Source: Lumbricus terrestris
Taxonomy: Eukaryota; Annelida; Clitellata; Crassiclitellata; Lumbricidae
DNA length: 64,000 bases
Assembly (NCBI GenBank): GCA_949752735.1
Contig: OX457047.1
Coordinates: 37,801,255-37,865,254, forward strand
Direction of reading: 5' to 3'
Shown: positions 62,393-64,000 of the stretch, in pieces
Layout: every line of letters begins with the position of its first letter
Position numbering within the stretch: the first letter of the stretch is position 1
The notes under the pieces: generated by a model
Databases searched by the model: none
Told to the model about the DNA's origin: nothing
The model's input: only the letters and a program-made list of their open reading frames with translations
Program-made: the position numbers and the translations under genes

Positions 62393-62477
62393 TATATATA
62401 TATATACTGTATATATATTCATATAATTATGATACATGATATAGGCATGCGTATTGTCGAGTCTCTATATAGTACCA

Positions 62478-62518
<41 letters not shown>
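62393..62518. repeat. (TA)n microsatellites
   Basis: TA at 62393-62404 and 62483-62517. Confidence 0.93.
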
Positions 62519-62749
62519 CTGTGTATGCAGTATATCCTTTGCGTTGGATGAACGAATGCATGGATAGAGGAACGGAAGAATGAATGGATATGAATGGTTG
62601 GATGGAGATATTGATGGATGGAGAGAAAGATGAATGAACAGAGAAATAATTCACAAGATCGCAAAATAATGACCGAAGACAAATCTGAACTACTAACACA
62701 ATAGACAGCCTGCAATACACGGTGCTAATAGCAGCGCACATAGCAGTCC

Positions 62750-62812
62750 GTCCTACGGGGCTCGAACTAGGGTTCGCTGATATACATGCCAGTGTGCCAT
62801 CCTATGCTCCGT
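62750..62812 (-). repeat. tRNA-like SINE head (minus strand)
   Basis: Reading the minus strand, TGGCACACTGG then AGTTCGAGCCCC resemble A- and B-box spacing. The rest does not fold into a clear tRNA. Confidence 0.4.
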
Positions 62813-62815
62813 TTA

Positions 62816-62836
62816 TCCATCCGTCCATCCATCCAT

Positions 62837-62864
<28 letters not shown>
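62816..62864. repeat. (CCAT)n microsatellite
   Basis: About eleven units with CCGT variants at the ends. Confidence 0.95.
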
Positions 62865-62867
<3 letters not shown>

Positions 62868-62869
62868 AC

Positions 62870-63085
62870 CCGTTCATTAGATAACTGTTATCCCACCGTG
62901 CAATTCGTGGATTTTCTATTAGTACGCAGACATTCGCTAGGTGGAGAGTCTGATCCATCTGTAGTCGCTAGTTACTATCCGCAGGAGTGGTCCCGCTAGA
63001 TGGGACCAATTTACCACAACATATTCACTAGTGCATCATGGTAACAATGTGTTAATAACTGATACAATGGCGTTTGCTCGGGGAA
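62870..63085. other. Unassigned spacer
   Basis: No gene recognised. Confidence 0.3.
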
Positions 63086-63089
63086 CATG

Positions 63090-63275
63090 CACAGGGTGGG
63101 TCATAAAAAGACCCTTCAACTGTAGGGGTATTTCTTTACGGCCCACCCTACTTAGACTAATTCAAAATAATTTTTTAAATAGGTTAATTAGTTTAAAAAG
63201 TAGCTTACCTAATATAATAATATTATTTTATTGTAAGAACAATAAAGCATTGATTGATTGATTGATTGATTGAGG
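63090..63275 (+). mobile_element. Retroelement 3' end with (TTGA)n tail
   Basis: AT-rich 3' end containing aagaacaataaagca followed by five TTGA/TGAT units, the usual tail of some LINE families. No coding part is included. Confidence 0.45.
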
Positions 63276-63279
63276 CGTC

Positions 63280-63715
63280 AAAGAGTGAGTCCCTGTCGGT
63301 TCTTATTCGCCAACGATGGGTTTGCTAGGATCTTGCTACAAAACATGAGAATGGAAGAGCAGAATGCTTAACTTTCCGTGCGTATGATGTTCGTCACTGA
63401 TAACGAAGATCTAAGGTAAGACAGACAATAGACATTGTGATCCTAATGTGATGGATGGCAACTTAATATGATAACAACTGAAATGATATTGGCATTTAAT
63501 TATTCAGGTTGGTTCATTTCTTAAAATGCCATTATTTTGAGATTCGTGAGGTGGCGTTTCGGCCTGAACGCAGGATTGCTTGTTGCTGCTTAGCGACGAC
63601 ACTGCCGTTTCAAAGATGATTAGTGTCGCCCTCCTCCTTTATTCAGCCTTTGGACGGGCGCTGTCAGATTGCTGGAAGTGGCGGAATTAAGGTTTTCGTT
63701 TTTTAAGCGACTCCG
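63280..63715. other. Unassigned spacer
   Basis: No gene or repeat recognised. Confidence 0.35.
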
Positions 63716-63724
63716 AATAATTAA

Positions 63725-64000
63725 TTTAAGCGCTATAGATGGACGAATGGATGAGTGATTGGATGGATGGATGGATGAATAGATGGATGAATGGATGATG
63801 GATGGATAGATGGATGGATAGATGGATGAATAGATGGATGAATGGATGAGTGATTAGATAGATGGATGGATAGATGGATGCACAGATGGATGGATGGATG
63901 GATGGATAGATGATGGATGGATGGATAGATGGATGAATGGATGGATGGGTTGGTGCATTGATGAATGGAAGGATCGTGGATGGATGAATGGATGGACGAA
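63725..64000 (+). repeat. (GATG)n/(GATA)n microsatellite next to a retroelement tail
   Basis: aagcgctatagatgg at 63728-63742 looks like a decayed copy of the gcgctatataaatg tail. It is followed by about 250 bases of gatggatg with gaat and gata variants to the window end. Confidence 0.92.

Overview
The window is animal (metazoan) nuclear DNA: genes are split by GT-AG introns, exons are short islands of more GC-rich sequence, and the rest is AT-rich DNA full of microsatellites, minisatellites, non-LTR retrotransposon tails, tRNA-derived SINE-like sequences and short hAT-type MITEs. The gene content (a three-RRM ELAV/Hu protein, mitochondrial phosphatidylserine decarboxylase, L-fucose kinase) and the repeats suggest a bilaterian, probably a marine invertebrate. 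The sequence alone does not fix the phylum.

Layout, all three recognisable genes on the + strand: (1) 1-1302, last three exons of an L-fucose kinase gene (FCSK-like), whose upstream part lies outside the window. (2) About 9.2-14.9 kb, a phosphatidylserine decarboxylase gene (PISD-like). Four exons are secure (11374-11610, 12417-12789, 13393-13553, 14626-14889); a candidate 5' exon (9534-10313) and a TATA/initiator promoter near 9195-9225 are tentative. (3) 38110-53757, a complete or nearly complete ELAV-like gene with five exons encoding about 385 residues: RRM1 (exons 1-2), RRM2 (exons 3-4), hinge (exons 4-5) and RRM3 (exon 5). A possible extra first exon lies at 27242-27503.

Between the genes, 1.3-9.2 kb, 15-37 kb and 54-64 kb hold repeats. 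At least nine hAT-like MITE insertions can be delimited by terminal inverted repeats and 8-bp target duplications, including one nested pair (1707-2317 with 1933-2262 inside) and one inside a LINE fragment (25323-25479). LINE 3' ends occur at 3312-3965 (-), 5640-5990 (+), 18394-18573 (+), 24953-25610 (+) and 39320-39480 (+). Purine- or pyrimidine-only tracts hundreds of bases long are common.

The genes have no obvious joint function: fucose salvage, mitochondrial phosphatidylethanolamine synthesis and neuronal-type RNA binding. No prokaryotic system, CRISPR array, rRNA or confident functional tRNA was seen. The points most worth checking are a 50-bp tandem duplication that copies the 5' splice site of ELAV exon 4, tandem repeats that end immediately upstream of several 3' splice sites, a 91-nt near-perfect hairpin at 29396-29486 that could be a microRNA precursor or a palindromic MITE, the MITE set, and a 63-copy 15-bp minisatellite in an ELAV intron. 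Splice sites were placed by eye from protein similarity recalled from known families; no alignment was run.
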